Origin: Sphingomonas koreensis
GTDB taxonomy: Bacteria > Pseudomonadota > Alphaproteobacteria > Sphingomonadales > Sphingomonadaceae
DNA: 64,000 bases
Assembly (NCBI RefSeq): GCF_002797435.1
Contig: NZ_PGEN01000001.1
Location: 868,001 to 932,000 of the forward strand
Direction: 5' to 3'
In this document: positions 51,432 through 61,358 of the stretch, piece after piece
How positions within the stretch are numbered: position 1 is the first letter of the stretch
Layout of the letters: every line of letters starts with the position of its first letter
Notes under the pieces: generated by a model
What the model saw: the letters and a program-made list of their open reading frames with translations, nothing else
What the model was told of the DNA's origin: nothing
Database searches by the model: none
Translations under genes and position numbers: made by a program

Positions 51432-52436
51432 GTGACGATTCCGGTCCTCCCCCTTGCGATCGCATTGGGCGATCCTGCCGGGATCGGACCGGAAATTGTC
51501 GCAAAGGCGTGGCGGGATCGTGAACTTCAGGCATTGCCGCCCTTCTTCGCCGTAGGCGATGCGCGCGCGATCGCAGCGGTCTGGAATGGCCCGATCGCCA
51601 GCATCGCAAACCCGAGTGAAACCCCGGCGATATTCGGCGAAGCGCTTCCGGTGCTCCCGGTCGCCGGTACGAGCGAGATCATTCCCGGTACCCCGGACGA
51701 TGCAGGCGCACGCAGCGCGCTCGACAGCCTCGAGCTCGCCACCGGTTTGACCCGCTCGGGTACGGCAGGCGCGCTGGTGACCGGGCCGGTATCCAAGGCT
51801 CAGCTCTACCGCATCGGGTTCACCCACCCCGGCCAGACCGAGTTCATTGCCGAACGCTGCGGCATCGCGCCGGAAAATACGGTGATGATGCTCGCAGGGC
51901 CGACTCTGCGGGTCGTTCCGGTGACCACGCATATCCCGCTTGCCGCCGTGCCGCAGGCGATTTCGATCGAACTGATCATCGCCAAGGCGCGCGTGACGGC
52001 GCGGGGCCTCTCGCGCAATTTCGGGATCGACGCGCCGCGGCTCGCCTTCGCAGGGCTCAATCCGCACGCAGGCGAAAGCGGCGCAATCGGACGGGAGGAA
52101 ATCGAGATCCTCGAACCCGCGATCCGCCAGCTACGGGCCGAAGGAATCGATGTGGTCGGACCGCTTGCCGCCGACACGATGTTCCATGCCCGCGCCCGCG
52201 CCACCTATGACGCCGCGATCTGCCTCTACCACGATCAGGCGCTGGTACCGCTCAAGACGCTGCATTTCGATGAGGGCGTCAACATGACGCTGGGCCTGCC
52301 GATCGTGCGTACATCCCCCGATCACGGCACGGCGTTCGGCATCGCCGGGCAAGACATGGCCGAGCCGGGTGCGATGATCGCCGCGATCCGCATGGCTGGT
52401 CAGGCGGCAGAGAAGCGGGCATTGGCTGAGGCGTGA
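51432..52436 (+). CDS. pdxA: 4-hydroxythreonine-4-phosphate dehydrogenase
   Basis: 334 residues from GTG at 51432. [20 protein letters not shown] at the N-terminus, [35 protein letters not shown], metal-ligand His in [43 protein letters not shown] and the C-terminal [22 protein letters not shown]. It oxidises 4-phosphohydroxy-L-threonine in pyridoxal-phosphate synthesis with NAD. Conserved position between surA and rsmA, whose GTG start overlaps its stop. Confidence 0.97.
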   Translation: MTIPVLPLAIALGDPAGIGPEIVAKAWRDRELQALPPFFAVGDARAIAAVWNGPIASIANPSETPAIFGEALPVLPVAGTSEIIPGTPDDAGARSALDSLELATGLTRSGTAGALVTGPVSKAQLYRIGFTHPGQTEFIAERCGIAPENTVMMLAGPTLRVVPVTTHIPLAAVPQAISIELIIAKARVTARGLSRNFGIDAPRLAFAGLNPHAGESGAIGREEIEILEPAIRQLRAEGIDVVGPLAADTMFHARARATYDAAICLYHDQALVPLKTLHFDEGVNMTLGLPIVRTSPDHGTAFGIAGQDMAEPGAMIAAIRMAGQAAEKRALAEA

Positions 52437-53251
52437 CCGCCCTTCCCCCGCTTCGTGAAGTCATCCGCAACCATGGGCTGAGCGCCAGCAAGGCGCTGGG
52501 CCAAAATTTCCTGTTCGATTCGCAGCTGCTCGACCGGATCGCGCGCGTGCCGGGCGATCTCGAAGGACGGGAAGTATTCGAAGTCGGCCCCGGACCGGGC
52601 GGCCTGACCCGTGCCCTGCTGCAAGCAGGAGCGAAGGTCACCGCAGTCGAACGCGATCGCCGCTGCATCCCCGCGCTGGCCGAGCTGGGTGAAGCGTTTC
52701 CGGGCAAGCTCACCGTGATCGAGGGCGATGCACTGGAGGTGGACGCGCCGTCGCTGTTCGCCGGCAAGCCGCATATCGCATCCAACCTGCCCTATAATAT
52801 CGGCACTGCACTGACGGTGGGCTGGCTCTCGGCAATCTGGCAGCCCTGGTGGGCGAGCCTGACCCTGATGTTCCAGAAGGAGGTCGCCGAGCGCATCGTC
52901 GCCGCCCCAGGAACCGGCGCCTATGGCCGCCTCGCGGTGCTGGCGCAGTGGCGGAGCAGCGCGAAGATCGCGATGCCCGTCCACCGCTCCGCCTTCACCC
53001 CGCCGCCCAAGGTGATGTCGGCGGTGGTGCATATCGTCCCGGGCGAGGAGCCGGCAGGTGTCAAGCTCGCGGTGCTCGAGAAGCTGACCGGTGCAGCCTT
53101 CGGACAGCGGCGCAAGATGCTGCGCCAGAGCCTCAAGGCCATGCCCGGCGCGGTCGAGGCAGCCGAGAGCATCGGGATCGATCCGACGCGGCGCGCAGAA
53201 ACGGTAAGCGTCGACGAATTCGTCGCGCTCGCGCGCACGCTGTCTGCCTAG
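52433..53251 (+). CDS. rsmA: 16S rRNA dimethyladenosine methyltransferase
   Basis: 272 residues, GTG start overlapping the pdxA stop (GTGA). [23 protein letters not shown] motif [30 protein letters not shown], catalytic NLPYN in [13 protein letters not shown], and the C-terminal [13 protein letters not shown]. It dimethylates two adenines of helix 45 in 16S rRNA. End of the lptD-surA-pdxA-rsmA group; convergent with the TPR gene. Confidence 0.97.
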   Translation: MTALPPLREVIRNHGLSASKALGQNFLFDSQLLDRIARVPGDLEGREVFEVGPGPGGLTRALLQAGAKVTAVERDRRCIPALAELGEAFPGKLTVIEGDALEVDAPSLFAGKPHIASNLPYNIGTALTVGWLSAIWQPWWASLTLMFQKEVAERIVAAPGTGAYGRLAVLAQWRSSAKIAMPVHRSAFTPPPKVMSAVVHIVPGEEPAGVKLAVLEKLTGAAFGQRRKMLRQSLKAMPGAVEAAESIGIDPTRRAETVSVDEFVALARTLSA

Positions 53252-53298
53252 TTGATCTCAGCTGCGCTAAACCCGGCACCGGCAAACAAAAGTCAGCC

Positions 53299-53805
53299 TT
53301 AGTTCTTCTTCGCTTCAGCGGGCGGCGGAACGACCTGCGCGGTCGCGGTCGCGGGCGGCCCCTTGGCAATCGCAGCGGCGAGCTGGTTCGCGTCGGCGCA
53401 GCTGGCACCGCACAGCGTCTTCACCCGCGCGAGGTTTTCCTTCGCGCGCTCGACCGCACCCTTCTGCACCATCGCCTCGCCCTGCCCGCGCAGCGCAACG
53501 ACGTCGTTCGGCTCAAGCGTCAGCGCCTCGCGATAGAAGCGGATCGCCTTGCCCGGCAGCCCCTGCGCGCGCGCGACTTCGGCGAGCACGATATAGGCCT
53601 GACGGTTGCGCGGATCGACGGCGAGCGCGCTTTCGATCAGGTCGTTGGCGCCGTCGAGATTGCCCGCGGCCCGCGCCGCCTTGCCGCGTTCGAGCAACGC
53701 GATCGAGCGCGCGTCGATCTGGTCGTCAGCACGCTGGCCATAAAGCGAGGTCGAAACGCTGAGCAGAGCGAGCGCGGCGGCGGCGGACACGACAGTGATA
53801 CGCAT
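53299..53805 (-). CDS. Secreted TPR protein
   Basis: 168 residues. Signal peptide ([19 protein letters not shown]) followed by about three tetratricopeptide units ([72 protein letters not shown]), a CGASC cysteine pair and a Pro/Ala-rich tail. Likely a periplasmic scaffold. It lies 32 nt after the RsmB-type methyltransferase gene; GGAG precedes the ATG. Confidence 0.85.
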   Translation of the reverse strand: MRITVVSAAAALALLSVSTSLYGQRADDQIDARSIALLERGKAARAAGNLDGANDLIESALAVDPRNRQAYIVLAEVARAQGLPGKAIRFYREALTLEPNDVVALRGQGEAMVQKGAVERAKENLARVKTLCGASCADANQLAAAIAKGPPATATAQVVPPPAEAKKN

Positions 53806-53837
53806 CAGGGACTCCGGACGTAGAATGCGCAGGGCTA

Positions 53838-55022
53838 TCATGTGCGCACCAGCTTCGCGACAAAAAAGCCGTCGGTCGAATGGGACAGCGGGGTCAGGCG
53901 CATGCCCGGTCCATGCGGAGTTCCGAGCGGAAGCGCAAGCGGCGCGGCGCTCCAGCCCGGCTGACGGGCCAGAAGCGCCTCCACCTGATCCGTCCCTTCG
54001 GCATCGAGCAGCGAACATACGATGTGGATCAGCGTGCCGCCGGGCTTGACCAGCGCAGCGCCGACATCGAGCAGCCGGGCCTGGGTCTCGACCAGCTTTG
54101 CCAGTCGCGCGGGTGTGAGCCGCCAGCGTGCCTCCGGGTTGCGGCGCCAGGTGCCGGTGCCCGAGCACGGCGCGTCGATCAGCACGACATCGGCGGTTCC
54201 CGTCCAGTCGGCGAGCGGCTCGATCTCGCGGCCCGGGTTGAGCAGGCGCGTTCCGACGATCGAAACCCCCGCCCGCTCGGCCCGCGGCAGCAGGCGCGAG
54301 AGGCGCGACCGATCGGAGTCCGAGGCAAGCAGTTCGCCCCGGTTCCCCATCGCGGCGGCGAGGGCAAGGGTCTTGCCGCCACCGCCTGCGCACAGATCGA
54401 CCACGCGCATTCCGGGCTGAGCACCCGCGGCAAGCGTGACGGTCTGGCTGCCCGCGTCCTGCACCTCGATCCAGCCATCGGCATAGGGCTGCGTCTTCTC
54501 GACCGGCGTATCGGACGGAAGGCGGAGCGCCGCAGCGAGTCCATCAACCGGCAGCGCATCGGGCAAGGCGGCCCGAACCTGCGCGACACTGGCCTTGAGC
54601 GTGTTGACTCGCAGGTCGAGTGGCGCCCGGCCGAGCATTGCCGCCGCCTGATCCGTACCGATGCCCGATGCGGCGAGCCCCTCGATCAGCCAGCCAGGCG
54701 CGATCCCGGCTTGCGCGACCGGTTCACCGGCGGCACGCGGCGCCGGGCCGTAGGATGAACCGTCGAAGGTTGCGGCCAGCTCCACATCAGTGGCCGCGAG
54801 CGCCAGGAGCGCAGCGCGCCCGCTCCCCGGCCGTTCGCCGCAGAAGCGGATCGCGTCGTAAATCAGCCCGCGGATCGCACGGCGGTCCTTCGACCCGGCA
54901 TAGCGGCGCGCCGCGAACCCGCGCTGGATCAGCACGTCCGCGGAGGCTCCGCCGTCCCGCGCCGCGACGATGATCTGGTCGAGCAGCTCGATCGCCGCCT
55001 GGGTACGTGCGGCGGGTGTCAT
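53838..55022 (-). CDS. RsmB/NOP2-family rRNA methyltransferase
   Basis: 394 residues from the ATG at 55020-55022 (a TTG at 55055 would add 11). NusB-like N-terminal helices, then SAM domain [40 protein letters not shown], catalytic [18 protein letters not shown] and [10 protein letters not shown] with the second Cys. It methylates C5 of cytosine in rRNA (RsmB type) or a related RNA. The frame, TPR gene and RsmA form a ribosome-linked neighbourhood. Confidence 0.9.
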   Translation of the reverse strand: MTPAARTQAAIELLDQIIVAARDGGASADVLIQRGFAARRYAGSKDRRAIRGLIYDAIRFCGERPGSGRAALLALAATDVELAATFDGSSYGPAPRAAGEPVAQAGIAPGWLIEGLAASGIGTDQAAAMLGRAPLDLRVNTLKASVAQVRAALPDALPVDGLAAALRLPSDTPVEKTQPYADGWIEVQDAGSQTVTLAAGAQPGMRVVDLCAGGGGKTLALAAAMGNRGELLASDSDRSRLSRLLPRAERAGVSIVGTRLLNPGREIEPLADWTGTADVVLIDAPCSGTGTWRRNPEARWRLTPARLAKLVETQARLLDVGAALVKPGGTLIHIVCSLLDAEGTDQVEALLARQPGWSAAPLALPLGTPHGPGMRLTPLSHSTDGFFVAKLVRT

Positions 55023-55182
55023 GCCCGCCGATCCGGGTGACAGGTCGATTGACAAAGTTGACGCGACACGCGTGTTTTCACTGCAATGAAGACACGTGGG
55101 GCGTGTGGCATCGACGAGGGGAATTCAGACTGCATTGCTGGTACGGCAAAGCAGATGGGTTCCAACATTGGAAGGGGGAAGC

Positions 55183-56352
55183 ATGGGACACAAAGCAATC
55201 CGGCCGATGAAGCCGCGCGATCCGCACGAGCAGCATCGCGCCGCGACGCCGCTGGAATTGCTGTTCGACCTCGTCACGGTGATCGCTATCGCCGCCGCCG
55301 CGGCATCGCTGCATCACGGCATTGCAGCGGATCATGCAGCGGAGGGAGTCGTCCGCTACCTGTTCACCTTCTTCGCGATCTGGTGGGCATGGATGAACTT
55401 CACCTGGTTCGCGTCGGCCTATGACAATGACGATGCACCGACCCGGCTGCTGACGATGGTTATCATGGGCGGCGCGCTGCTGATCGCCGCGGGGATCGAA
55501 CGCTTCTCCGCCCATCTCGACATCAGCCTGGTCGTGGCGGGCTATGCGATGATGCGCGTGGCGATGATCGCGCTATGGCTGCGCGCGGCGTGGCACGACC
55601 CGGCGCGGCGCCCCTGTGCGCTGCGCTATGCCGCCGGGATAGCGATCGCCCAGATCTACTGGATCGGCCTTTATTTCCTCGGCGATCCGCATTCGCCCGT
55701 GTTCATCGCGCTGATCCTGCTGGGCTGGCTTATCGAGCTTGCCGTGCCGGCCATCGCCGAGCGCGCGGGCATGACGCCGTGGCATCGGCATCATATCGTC
55801 GAGCGCTACGGCCTGCTGACGATCATCGTGCTGGGCGAGGTGCTGCTGGCGGCGACACTGGCACTCGAGAAGGCTTGGGACGGGAGCTTCGACGTGCGGC
55901 TGGTGCATACCGCCATCTCCGCGCTGGTGATCACCTTTGCGATGTGGTGGCTCTATTTCGCGCGCGAAGAGCAGCTTTCGAGCGCCAGGCTGAGCCGCGC
56001 GCTGCAATGGGGCTATGGCCATATGATCGTCTTCGCATCCGGCGCAGCGGTTGGCGCAGGCTTTGCCGTGCTGGTCGAGATCCTCACCGGCCATTCCAAG
56101 ATCGGAATACGGGCCGGCGATCTGGCGGTGGCGATCCCGCTCGGCATCTACTTCCTGGCTCTGTGGCTTGTGCGCGACCGGTTCGAACTGCACGGGGCGG
56201 CACGCTGGGTACTGCCGGTGTTCGCGGCGGCGGTGATCGCCCTGCCCTTCGCCTTCCCCGCGCTGGAGGCGATCGCGGCGCTGGCCGTGGCGGCGGTAGC
56301 GATCCGCGCGGCGCTGGCCGCCCGCAGCGTCAGGGCGGAGTCTGCCGCTTGA
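55183..56352 (+). CDS. LtrA-family membrane protein
   Basis: 389 residues from the ATG at 55183, preceded by GGAAGGGGGAAG. The family-typical ATPLELLFDLVTVIAIAAAAASL opens a polytopic protein with about 11 helices, YLFTFFAIWWAWMNFTWFASAYDNDD and ERYGLLTIIVLGEVLLAATLAL. Low-temperature-requirement protein A was first linked to growth at cold temperatures in Listeria; its mechanism is unclear. It overlaps the convergent TonB-like gene by 23 nt. Confidence 0.88.
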   Translation: MGHKAIRPMKPRDPHEQHRAATPLELLFDLVTVIAIAAAAASLHHGIAADHAAEGVVRYLFTFFAIWWAWMNFTWFASAYDNDDAPTRLLTMVIMGGALLIAAGIERFSAHLDISLVVAGYAMMRVAMIALWLRAAWHDPARRPCALRYAAGIAIAQIYWIGLYFLGDPHSPVFIALILLGWLIELAVPAIAERAGMTPWHRHHIVERYGLLTIIVLGEVLLAATLALEKAWDGSFDVRLVHTAISALVITFAMWWLYFAREEQLSSARLSRALQWGYGHMIVFASGAAVGAGFAVLVEILTGHSKIGIRAGDLAVAIPLGIYFLALWLVRDRFELHGAARWVLPVFAAAVIALPFAFPALEAIAALAVAAVAIRAALAARSVRAESAA

Positions 56353-57121
56353 TTCCATAGTCGATCCGGATCCGCACCCATTCGCCGATCTTCGGCTGGC
56401 CGCCAAGCCGCGGCGGGCGGACGCGGAACTGCCAGGCGGCGGCGAGCACCGCACGGGCGATCTTCGAGCCTTCGGGATACTCGTCGAGCATGATGCAATC
56501 ATCGACCCGGAAATCGGGCACGGTGCGGCACGCGATCAATCCCCAGCCCGGCCCGCTCGCGGTGGAGAGATAGCCGCTGAGTTCACTGTCATAGGGCTCG
56601 CGATACCAGGCCGCGGCATAGAGCGGTTCGCCGCGCGGCCCCCTGCCCTCGACCCGCGGCGTATCGCCGGGCAGGCTGGCGAGGTTGGGCGGTCCCGCGG
56701 TACGGCGCGGCGCGGCCGGCGCGGCAGGCTGGCGTGGAAGCACCGCGATATCCGGCATCCGCCCGAGCGGTATGTTGAGCAGCACGGGCGGTGACGGCTG
56801 GGGCTGAGGCTGCGGAACGGGCGGCTGCGGCGCTGGTTCGGGCTGGGTCTCCGCGGGTTGTGCACGCACCGGATTCGGAGCGGCACTGGGAGCGGGCTTA
56901 TCCTCGGTTTCGGCTTCGGGCTCGGGTTCGGGCGTCACGCCGAACACCGTCATGCCCGCATCCCCGTCCTCGCGGCCGACAATATCCGGTGCCAGCGTGA
57001 AGATCATCAGCACGACCAGAAGCTCGACCAGCAACGCGAGCACGAAGCCCCGCGTGCGCGTCCCGAACCGGTCGCGCAGACGATCGAAACGTGAGGGTGC
57101 GGGAGAATCCGGCTGGGACAA
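56330..57121 (-). CDS. TonB-like membrane-anchored protein
   Basis: 263 residues, TTG start at 57119-57121 with CGAGG upstream. A single N-terminal membrane anchor (GFVLALLVELLVVLMIFTLA, about 25-44), an acidic/Pro-rich spacer (PEPEPEAETEDKPAPSAAP and PQPPVPQPQPQPSPP), then a C-terminal globular domain with two cysteines (LIACRTVPDFRVDDCIML). The plan matches energy-transducer TonB proteins, but the C-terminal domain is only a distant relative. It may energise a TonB-dependent receptor or act as an envelope linker. Confidence 0.6.
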   Translation of the reverse strand: MSQPDSPAPSRFDRLRDRFGTRTRGFVLALLVELLVVLMIFTLAPDIVGREDGDAGMTVFGVTPEPEPEAETEDKPAPSAAPNPVRAQPAETQPEPAPQPPVPQPQPQPSPPVLLNIPLGRMPDIAVLPRQPAAPAAPRRTAGPPNLASLPGDTPRVEGRGPRGEPLYAAAWYREPYDSELSGYLSTASGPGWGLIACRTVPDFRVDDCIMLDEYPEGSKIARAVLAAAWQFRVRPPRLGGQPKIGEWVRIRIDYGIKRQTPP

Positions 57122-57193
57122 TGAACCTCGGGAAACAGAAGCGGCGCGGACGGAGCGTGGCTAGAATGGCATTACGACTAAAACATGTCGGAC

Positions 57194-58099
57194 TCAGCGC
57201 AACCGTTCCGCAAGGAAATCGACAAAGACGCGAACGCGGGCCGGGGTGTTGGCACCACCAACGAACACGGCGTGGATCACCTCGATATCCCCGGGGTTGA
57301 ATTCCTCAAGGACCGGGACGAGCCGACCGTCGGCAAGCTCATCCGCGACGCTGAACGCGCCCACGCGCGTGATCCCGACCCCGGCGGCGGCGAGCTGGCC
57401 CAGTGTCTCGCCATTATTGGCCTCGATATTGCCGGTGACGGTCATCGCATAGTCGCTCTGTCCGTCGCAGAACGGCCAGACCGGCTCGGCGCGGCGAAAG
57501 TTGAAGTTGAGGCAATTATGATCGTGCAGGTCCGCCGGCACGCGCGGGGTGCCGTGCCGCGCCAGATAGCCGGGCGAGGCGACGATCACCCGGCCATTCT
57601 CCCCCAGCTTGCGCGCGGTGAGGCCACTGTCGGCGAGCGGGCCGAAGCGGATCGCGACATCCGCCTGCCCCGCCGCCACATCGACGATCGAATCGCTCAG
57701 GCTGATGTCGACCAGGATATGCGGGTAGAGGCGCGCGAACTCCCCGAGCAGCGGGACGATGCACAGCCGCCCGTGCGACAGCGCCGCGCTGACCCGAAGC
57801 CGCCCGCGTGGCGCCCCTTGGTCGGCGATCGCCTGCTCGGCATCATCGAGATCTGTGAGGATGCGGCGGGCAGCGCCGAGATAGGCCTGCCCCTCCGCGG
57901 TCAAGGTCAGCGCGCGGGTGGTGCGGAGCAACAGGCGAACGCCCAGCCGCGCCTCGATCCGGTCGACGGTGCGGCTGACCGCGGAGGGGGTGAGACCCAG
58001 CACACGCCCCGCGGCCGAAAAGCTGCCCTGCGCAGCGACTGCGGCAAATACTTCAAGTGAGCGGGCACGATCGGCACCGCCTTCCATCTTTGCGTCCAT
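57194..58099 (-). CDS. LysR family transcriptional regulator
   Basis: 301 residues from the ATG at 58097-58099. The HTH SLEVFAAVAAQGSFSAAGRVLGLTPSAVSRTVDRIEARLGV and effector-binding domain (LRVSAALSHGRLCIVPLLGEF, DVAIRFGPLADSGLTAR) are typical of the CrgA-like LysR branch. It is divergent from an aldo-keto reductase, the probable target. A GTG at 58126 would add nine residues and is less likely. CCATCTNTGCGTC occurs at 58084-58096 (in the gene start) and 58150-58162, a possible binding repeat. Confidence 0.92.
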   Translation of the reverse strand: MDAKMEGGADRARSLEVFAAVAAQGSFSAAGRVLGLTPSAVSRTVDRIEARLGVRLLLRTTRALTLTAEGQAYLGAARRILTDLDDAEQAIADQGAPRGRLRVSAALSHGRLCIVPLLGEFARLYPHILVDISLSDSIVDVAAGQADVAIRFGPLADSGLTARKLGENGRVIVASPGYLARHGTPRVPADLHDHNCLNFNFRRAEPVWPFCDGQSDYAMTVTGNIEANNGETLGQLAAAGVGITRVGAFSVADELADGRLVPVLEEFNPGDIEVIHAVFVGGANTPARVRVFVDFLAERLR

Positions 58100-58181
58100 G
58101 GCAAAAATCCTTCGCGTCGACGCCACCTACAAGGCTCACCGGCCACCGTCCATCTGTGCGTCGAACGCTATCAGGGAGTGT

Positions 58182-59219
58182 ATGATGGAATACCGGCAAT
58201 TGGGCGCTTCGGGACTTCGCGTACCCGTGCTGAGCTTTGGTGCGGCAACCTTCGGCGGCACCGGGCCGCTGTTCAGCGCATGGGGCACCAGCGATGCGGC
58301 GGAAGCGCGGCGATTGGTCGACATCTGCCTCGATGCCGGGGTCAATCTGTTCGACACCGCCGACGTTTATTCGAACGGCGCTTCCGAGGAAGTGCTGGCG
58401 GAAGCGATCAAGGGCCGGCGGGACCAGGTGCTGATCTCAACCAAGACCGGGCTTCCGCTCGGCGACGGGCCTGCCGACTGGGGCGTGTCGCGCTCGCGGC
58501 TGATCGCAGCGGTCGATGCGTCGCTCAAGCGGCTCGGCACCGACCATATCGACATCCTCCAGCTCCATGCCTTCGACGCGCATACGCCGGTCGAGGAGTT
58601 GCTGGCGACGCTCGACACGCTGGTCGCGCAGGGCAAGGTCCGCCACACCGGCGTCTCCAACTATCCCGGCTGGCAGCTGATGAAGGCGCTCGCCGCCGCC
58701 GACCGGCATGGCTGGCCGCGCTTCGTCGCGCACCAGGTCTATTATTCGCTGATCGGGCGCGCCTATGAGGCCGATCTTATGCCGCTCGCCGCCGATCAGG
58801 GCATCGGCGCACTGGTTTGGAGCCCGCTCGGCTGGGGGCGCCTCACGGGCAAGATCGGGCGCAACCGTCCGGTGCCCGCGGGCAGCCGCCTGCACGATAC
58901 CGAACAGTTCGCGCCGCCGGTGAGCGAAGAGCATCTCTACAAGGTGATCGATGCGCTCGAGGCCGTGGCGGAGGAAACGGGCAAGACCGTGCCGCAAGTC
59001 GCGATCAATTGGCTGCTCCAGCGCCCCACAGTCTCGTCGGTGATCATCGGCGCCCGCAACGAGGAGCAGCTGCGGCAGAATCTCGGCGCCGTCGGCTGGT
59101 CGCTGACCCGCGAACAGGTCGCCGCGCTGGATGCGGCGAGCGACGTGCTGCCGCCCTACCCGCACACCCCCTATCGGCAGCAGGAGGGCTTTGCCCGCCT
59201 CAATCCGGCGATCGTTTGA
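58182..59219 (+). CDS. Aldo/keto reductase
   Basis: 345 residues from the first of two adjacent ATGs; TCAGGGAG precedes them. Tetrad residues: Asp in NLFDTADVYSNG, Tyr of the same segment, Lys in LISTKTGLPLG, His in LQLHAFDAHTP. NADPH-binding SVIIGARNEEQLRQNL near the C-terminus is the AKR signature. It reduces an aldehyde or ketone. Divergent from LysR, likely its target; downstream lies an MFS exporter. Confidence 0.93.
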   Translation: MMEYRQLGASGLRVPVLSFGAATFGGTGPLFSAWGTSDAAEARRLVDICLDAGVNLFDTADVYSNGASEEVLAEAIKGRRDQVLISTKTGLPLGDGPADWGVSRSRLIAAVDASLKRLGTDHIDILQLHAFDAHTPVEELLATLDTLVAQGKVRHTGVSNYPGWQLMKALAAADRHGWPRFVAHQVYYSLIGRAYEADLMPLAADQGIGALVWSPLGWGRLTGKIGRNRPVPAGSRLHDTEQFAPPVSEEHLYKVIDALEAVAEETGKTVPQVAINWLLQRPTVSSVIIGARNEEQLRQNLGAVGWSLTREQVAALDAASDVLPPYPHTPYRQQEGFARLNPAIV

Positions 59220-59272
59220 TTGCGGCACCGGCCGAACCTTCCAGCAAGACTCTGAACCGGAAAGCCACGACA

Positions 59273-60454
59273 ATGAAGCTCAATCCTCCATTGCTCGCGC
59301 TCGCCGCGGGCGCCTTCGGCATCGGCGTGACCGAGTTCGCGCCGATGGGCCTGCTGCCCGTTATTGCCAACGATCTGGGCGTTTCGATCCCCGCCGCCGG
59401 GCTGCTGGTCAGCGCCTATGCGCTGGGCGTGCTGATCGGCGCCCCGCTGATGACGCTGACCACCGGGCGCGTGCCGCGACGGACGCTGCTGATCGGTCTT
59501 GCCGCGATCTTCACGCTCGGCAACCTGCTGTCCGCCGTCGCCGACGGCTATTGGACACTGCTCGCGGCGCGCGTGCTTACCTCCCTCAACCATGGAGCGT
59601 TCTTCGGCGTCGGATCGATCGTCGCAGCGAGCGTGGTCGCGCCCGACCGCAAGGCCGGCGCGGTCGCGGCGATGTTCATGGGGCTGACGGTGGCGATCAT
59701 CGTCGGTGTGCCGCTCTCGACCTGGGCGGGCGAGCATCTCGGCTGGCGTGCGTCTTTCTGGGCGATTGCGGGGCTGGGCGTGGTGACGATGGCGGCGCTA
59801 CGCTTCACCCTGCCCGCGATGCCAGCGCCGGAAGGCGGCAATGTAGCCGACGAGTTGCGCGTGCTGGCGCGCAAACCGGTGCTCGCCGCGCTCGGCCTCA
59901 CCGTGATCGGCTCGAGCGCGATGTTCACCGTGTTCACCTACATCACCCCGATCCTGCAGACCCAGACCCGCGCTTCGCTGGCGTTCGTGACGGCGATGCT
60001 GGTGGTCTATGGCGTAGGCCTCACCGTGGGCAACTGGCTGGGCGGCAAGTTCGCCGACAAGTCGGTCGATCGGACGCTGATCGTCACCCTCGCCTCGCTG
60101 TCGGCGGTGCTGGTCGCTTTCGCCGCACTGATGCCCTTCCATGCGCCAGTCACGGTCCTGGTGTTCCTGTGGGGCGTGGCGAGCTTCGCACTGGTCCCGC
60201 CGCTTCAGGTGCGGGTGATGACCGCCGCGGCGGATGCGCCCAACCTCGCCTCGTCGGTCAATATCGGCGCGTTCAACCTCGGCAACGCTATCGGCGCAGC
60301 GCTGGGGGGCGCGGTTATCGCTGGCGGGCTGGGTTATCCGGCGGTTTCGCTGGCGGGCGCGGCGACCTCCGCGATCGGCCTGATCATGGTGCTGTTGGCG
60401 CGCCGCGGAAGCGCCCCGGCCGGGGGAGAAAGGCTGGCTGCGGGCACCTGTTGA
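59273..60454 (+). CDS. MFS transporter, DHA1 (AraJ/YdhP-like)
   Basis: 393 residues, 12 helices. Opening motif LALAAGAFGIGVTEFAPMGLLPVIANDLGVSIPAAGLLVSAYALGVLIGAPLMT is diagnostic of the DHA1 sugar-efflux/AraJ-like branch; A-motif is GRVPRRTLLIGL. Exports small solutes or drugs by proton antiport. Located 53 nt after the aldo-keto reductase on the same strand and probably in the same unit. Followed by the ArsR promoter. Confidence 0.92.
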   Translation: MKLNPPLLALAAGAFGIGVTEFAPMGLLPVIANDLGVSIPAAGLLVSAYALGVLIGAPLMTLTTGRVPRRTLLIGLAAIFTLGNLLSAVADGYWTLLAARVLTSLNHGAFFGVGSIVAASVVAPDRKAGAVAAMFMGLTVAIIVGVPLSTWAGEHLGWRASFWAIAGLGVVTMAALRFTLPAMPAPEGGNVADELRVLARKPVLAALGLTVIGSSAMFTVFTYITPILQTQTRASLAFVTAMLVVYGVGLTVGNWLGGKFADKSVDRTLIVTLASLSAVLVAFAALMPFHAPVTVLVFLWGVASFALVPPLQVRVMTAAADAPNLASSVNIGAFNLGNAIGAALGGAVIAGGLGYPAVSLAGAATSAIGLIMVLLARRGSAPAGGERLAAGTC

Positions 60455-60471
60455 GCGTGCTTCGATCCAAT

Positions 60472-60520
60472 ACTTAAGTTTTCACTTGACTATTGGTCAT
60501 TCGATTCGTTAGTTAAGTGC
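60472..60520 (+). promoter_or_regulatory. ArsR-type promoter with repeated TTAAG half-sites; leaderless start
   Basis: TTGACT (60486-60491), 17-nt spacer, TTAGTT (60509-60514). The expected start site coincides with the ATG at 60521, and there is no ribosome site, so the ArsR mRNA is probably leaderless. ACTTAAGT (60472-60479) and GTTAAGTGC (60512-60520) flank the promoter and CTTAAG recurs at the start of the gene, giving candidate operators for the self-encoded repressor. Confidence 0.55.
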
Positions 60521-60853
60521 ATGCTTAAGCATCAGGACGTCGATACCCTGCTTCGCGCGTTGGCCGAACCGACCCGTCGGTCGATCATCGAGCGATTGAG
60601 CAACGCCCCGGCTGCGGTCGGGGAGTTGGCCAAGCCCTATGACATGTCGCTCGCGGCGGTCATGCAGCATCTGCAGGTGCTGGAGGCGGCGGGGATCATC
60701 GCAAGTGAAAAGGTCGGGCGTTCCCGCATCTGCCGGCTGGAGCCGGAAGGGATGGACGCGCTCGCCCTGTGGATCGAAGCCAGGCGTCATCCGTCCGAGC
60801 GCAAGCTGGACCGGCTGGCCGCCTTCCTCAACGAAACCGGAGACAAGCCATGA
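60521..60853 (+). CDS. ArsR-family winged-helix repressor
   Basis: 110 residues. ALAEPTRRSIIERLSNAPAAVGELAKPYDMSLAAVMQHLQVLEAAGIIASEKVGRSRICRLEP is a standard ArsR HTH (ALxxPTRRxII; HLxVLxxAGxI). No metal-binding Cys motif of the ArsR/SmtB type is seen, so this is the metal-independent branch usually paired with AHSA1 proteins. Its stop overlaps the next gene (ATGA). Confidence 0.92.
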   Translation: MLKHQDVDTLLRALAEPTRRSIIERLSNAPAAVGELAKPYDMSLAAVMQHLQVLEAAGIIASEKVGRSRICRLEPEGMDALALWIEARRHPSERKLDRLAAFLNETGDKP

Positions 60854-61320
60854 CCGATACCACTGCCACCAAGCCCGCCGTGCACAGCACCTTCCGCATC
60901 GAGCGCTTCTACAATGCCAGCCCGGACCGCGTGTTCGGCGCCTTTTCCAACCCCGACTCCAAGCGCCGCTGGCTGATCGAGGGCGAAGGATGGGAGATCT
61001 TCGAATACACACCGTCTTTCGAGATCGGCGGCCATGAGCGCTCGCGCTTCGCCTATCAGGGCGGGCCGGAGATCCTCAATGAGACCATCTATCAGGACAT
61101 CGTCCCTGGCGAGCGGCTGGTCTATTGTTACCGCATGGCGATGGCAGGCGCGCCGATGTCCGCGTCGCTGACCACGATCGAGCTGGTCGAGAAGGACGGC
61201 GGAACGCTGCTCATCCAGACCGAGCAGGGCACCTATCTCGACGGCCATGACGACGGCACGATGCGCGAACAGGGCTGCCGCGAGCTGCTCGAGGCGCTTG
61301 CCAAGGAGGTCGAGGGCTGA
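60850..61320 (+). CDS. AHSA1/SRPBCC-domain protein
   Basis: 156 residues: TFRIERFYNASPDRVFGAFSNPDSKRRWLIEGEGWEIFEYTPSFEIGG is the start of an AHSA1-like START/SRPBCC fold, ending LLEALAKEVEG. These hydrophobic-pocket proteins bind or process small lipophilic molecules. Co-translated with the ArsR regulator (ATGA overlap), a widespread pairing that suggests a chemical- or stress-responsive unit. A strong terminator follows. Confidence 0.88.
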   Translation: MTDTTATKPAVHSTFRIERFYNASPDRVFGAFSNPDSKRRWLIEGEGWEIFEYTPSFEIGGHERSRFAYQGGPEILNETIYQDIVPGERLVYCYRMAMAGAPMSASLTTIELVEKDGGTLLIQTEQGTYLDGHDDGTMREQGCRELLEALAKEVEG

Positions 61321-61327
61321 AGCCCTG

Positions 61328-61358
61328 GAGGGGCGCGGCGATGGCCGCGCCCCTCTTT
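61328..61358 (+). terminator. Rho-independent terminator after the ArsR/AHSA1 pair
   Basis: GAGGGGCGCGGC (61328-61339), GATG loop, GCCGCGCCCCTC (61344-61355): a perfect 12-bp stem followed by TTT. It starts 8 nt after the AHSA1 stop codon. Confidence 0.9.
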
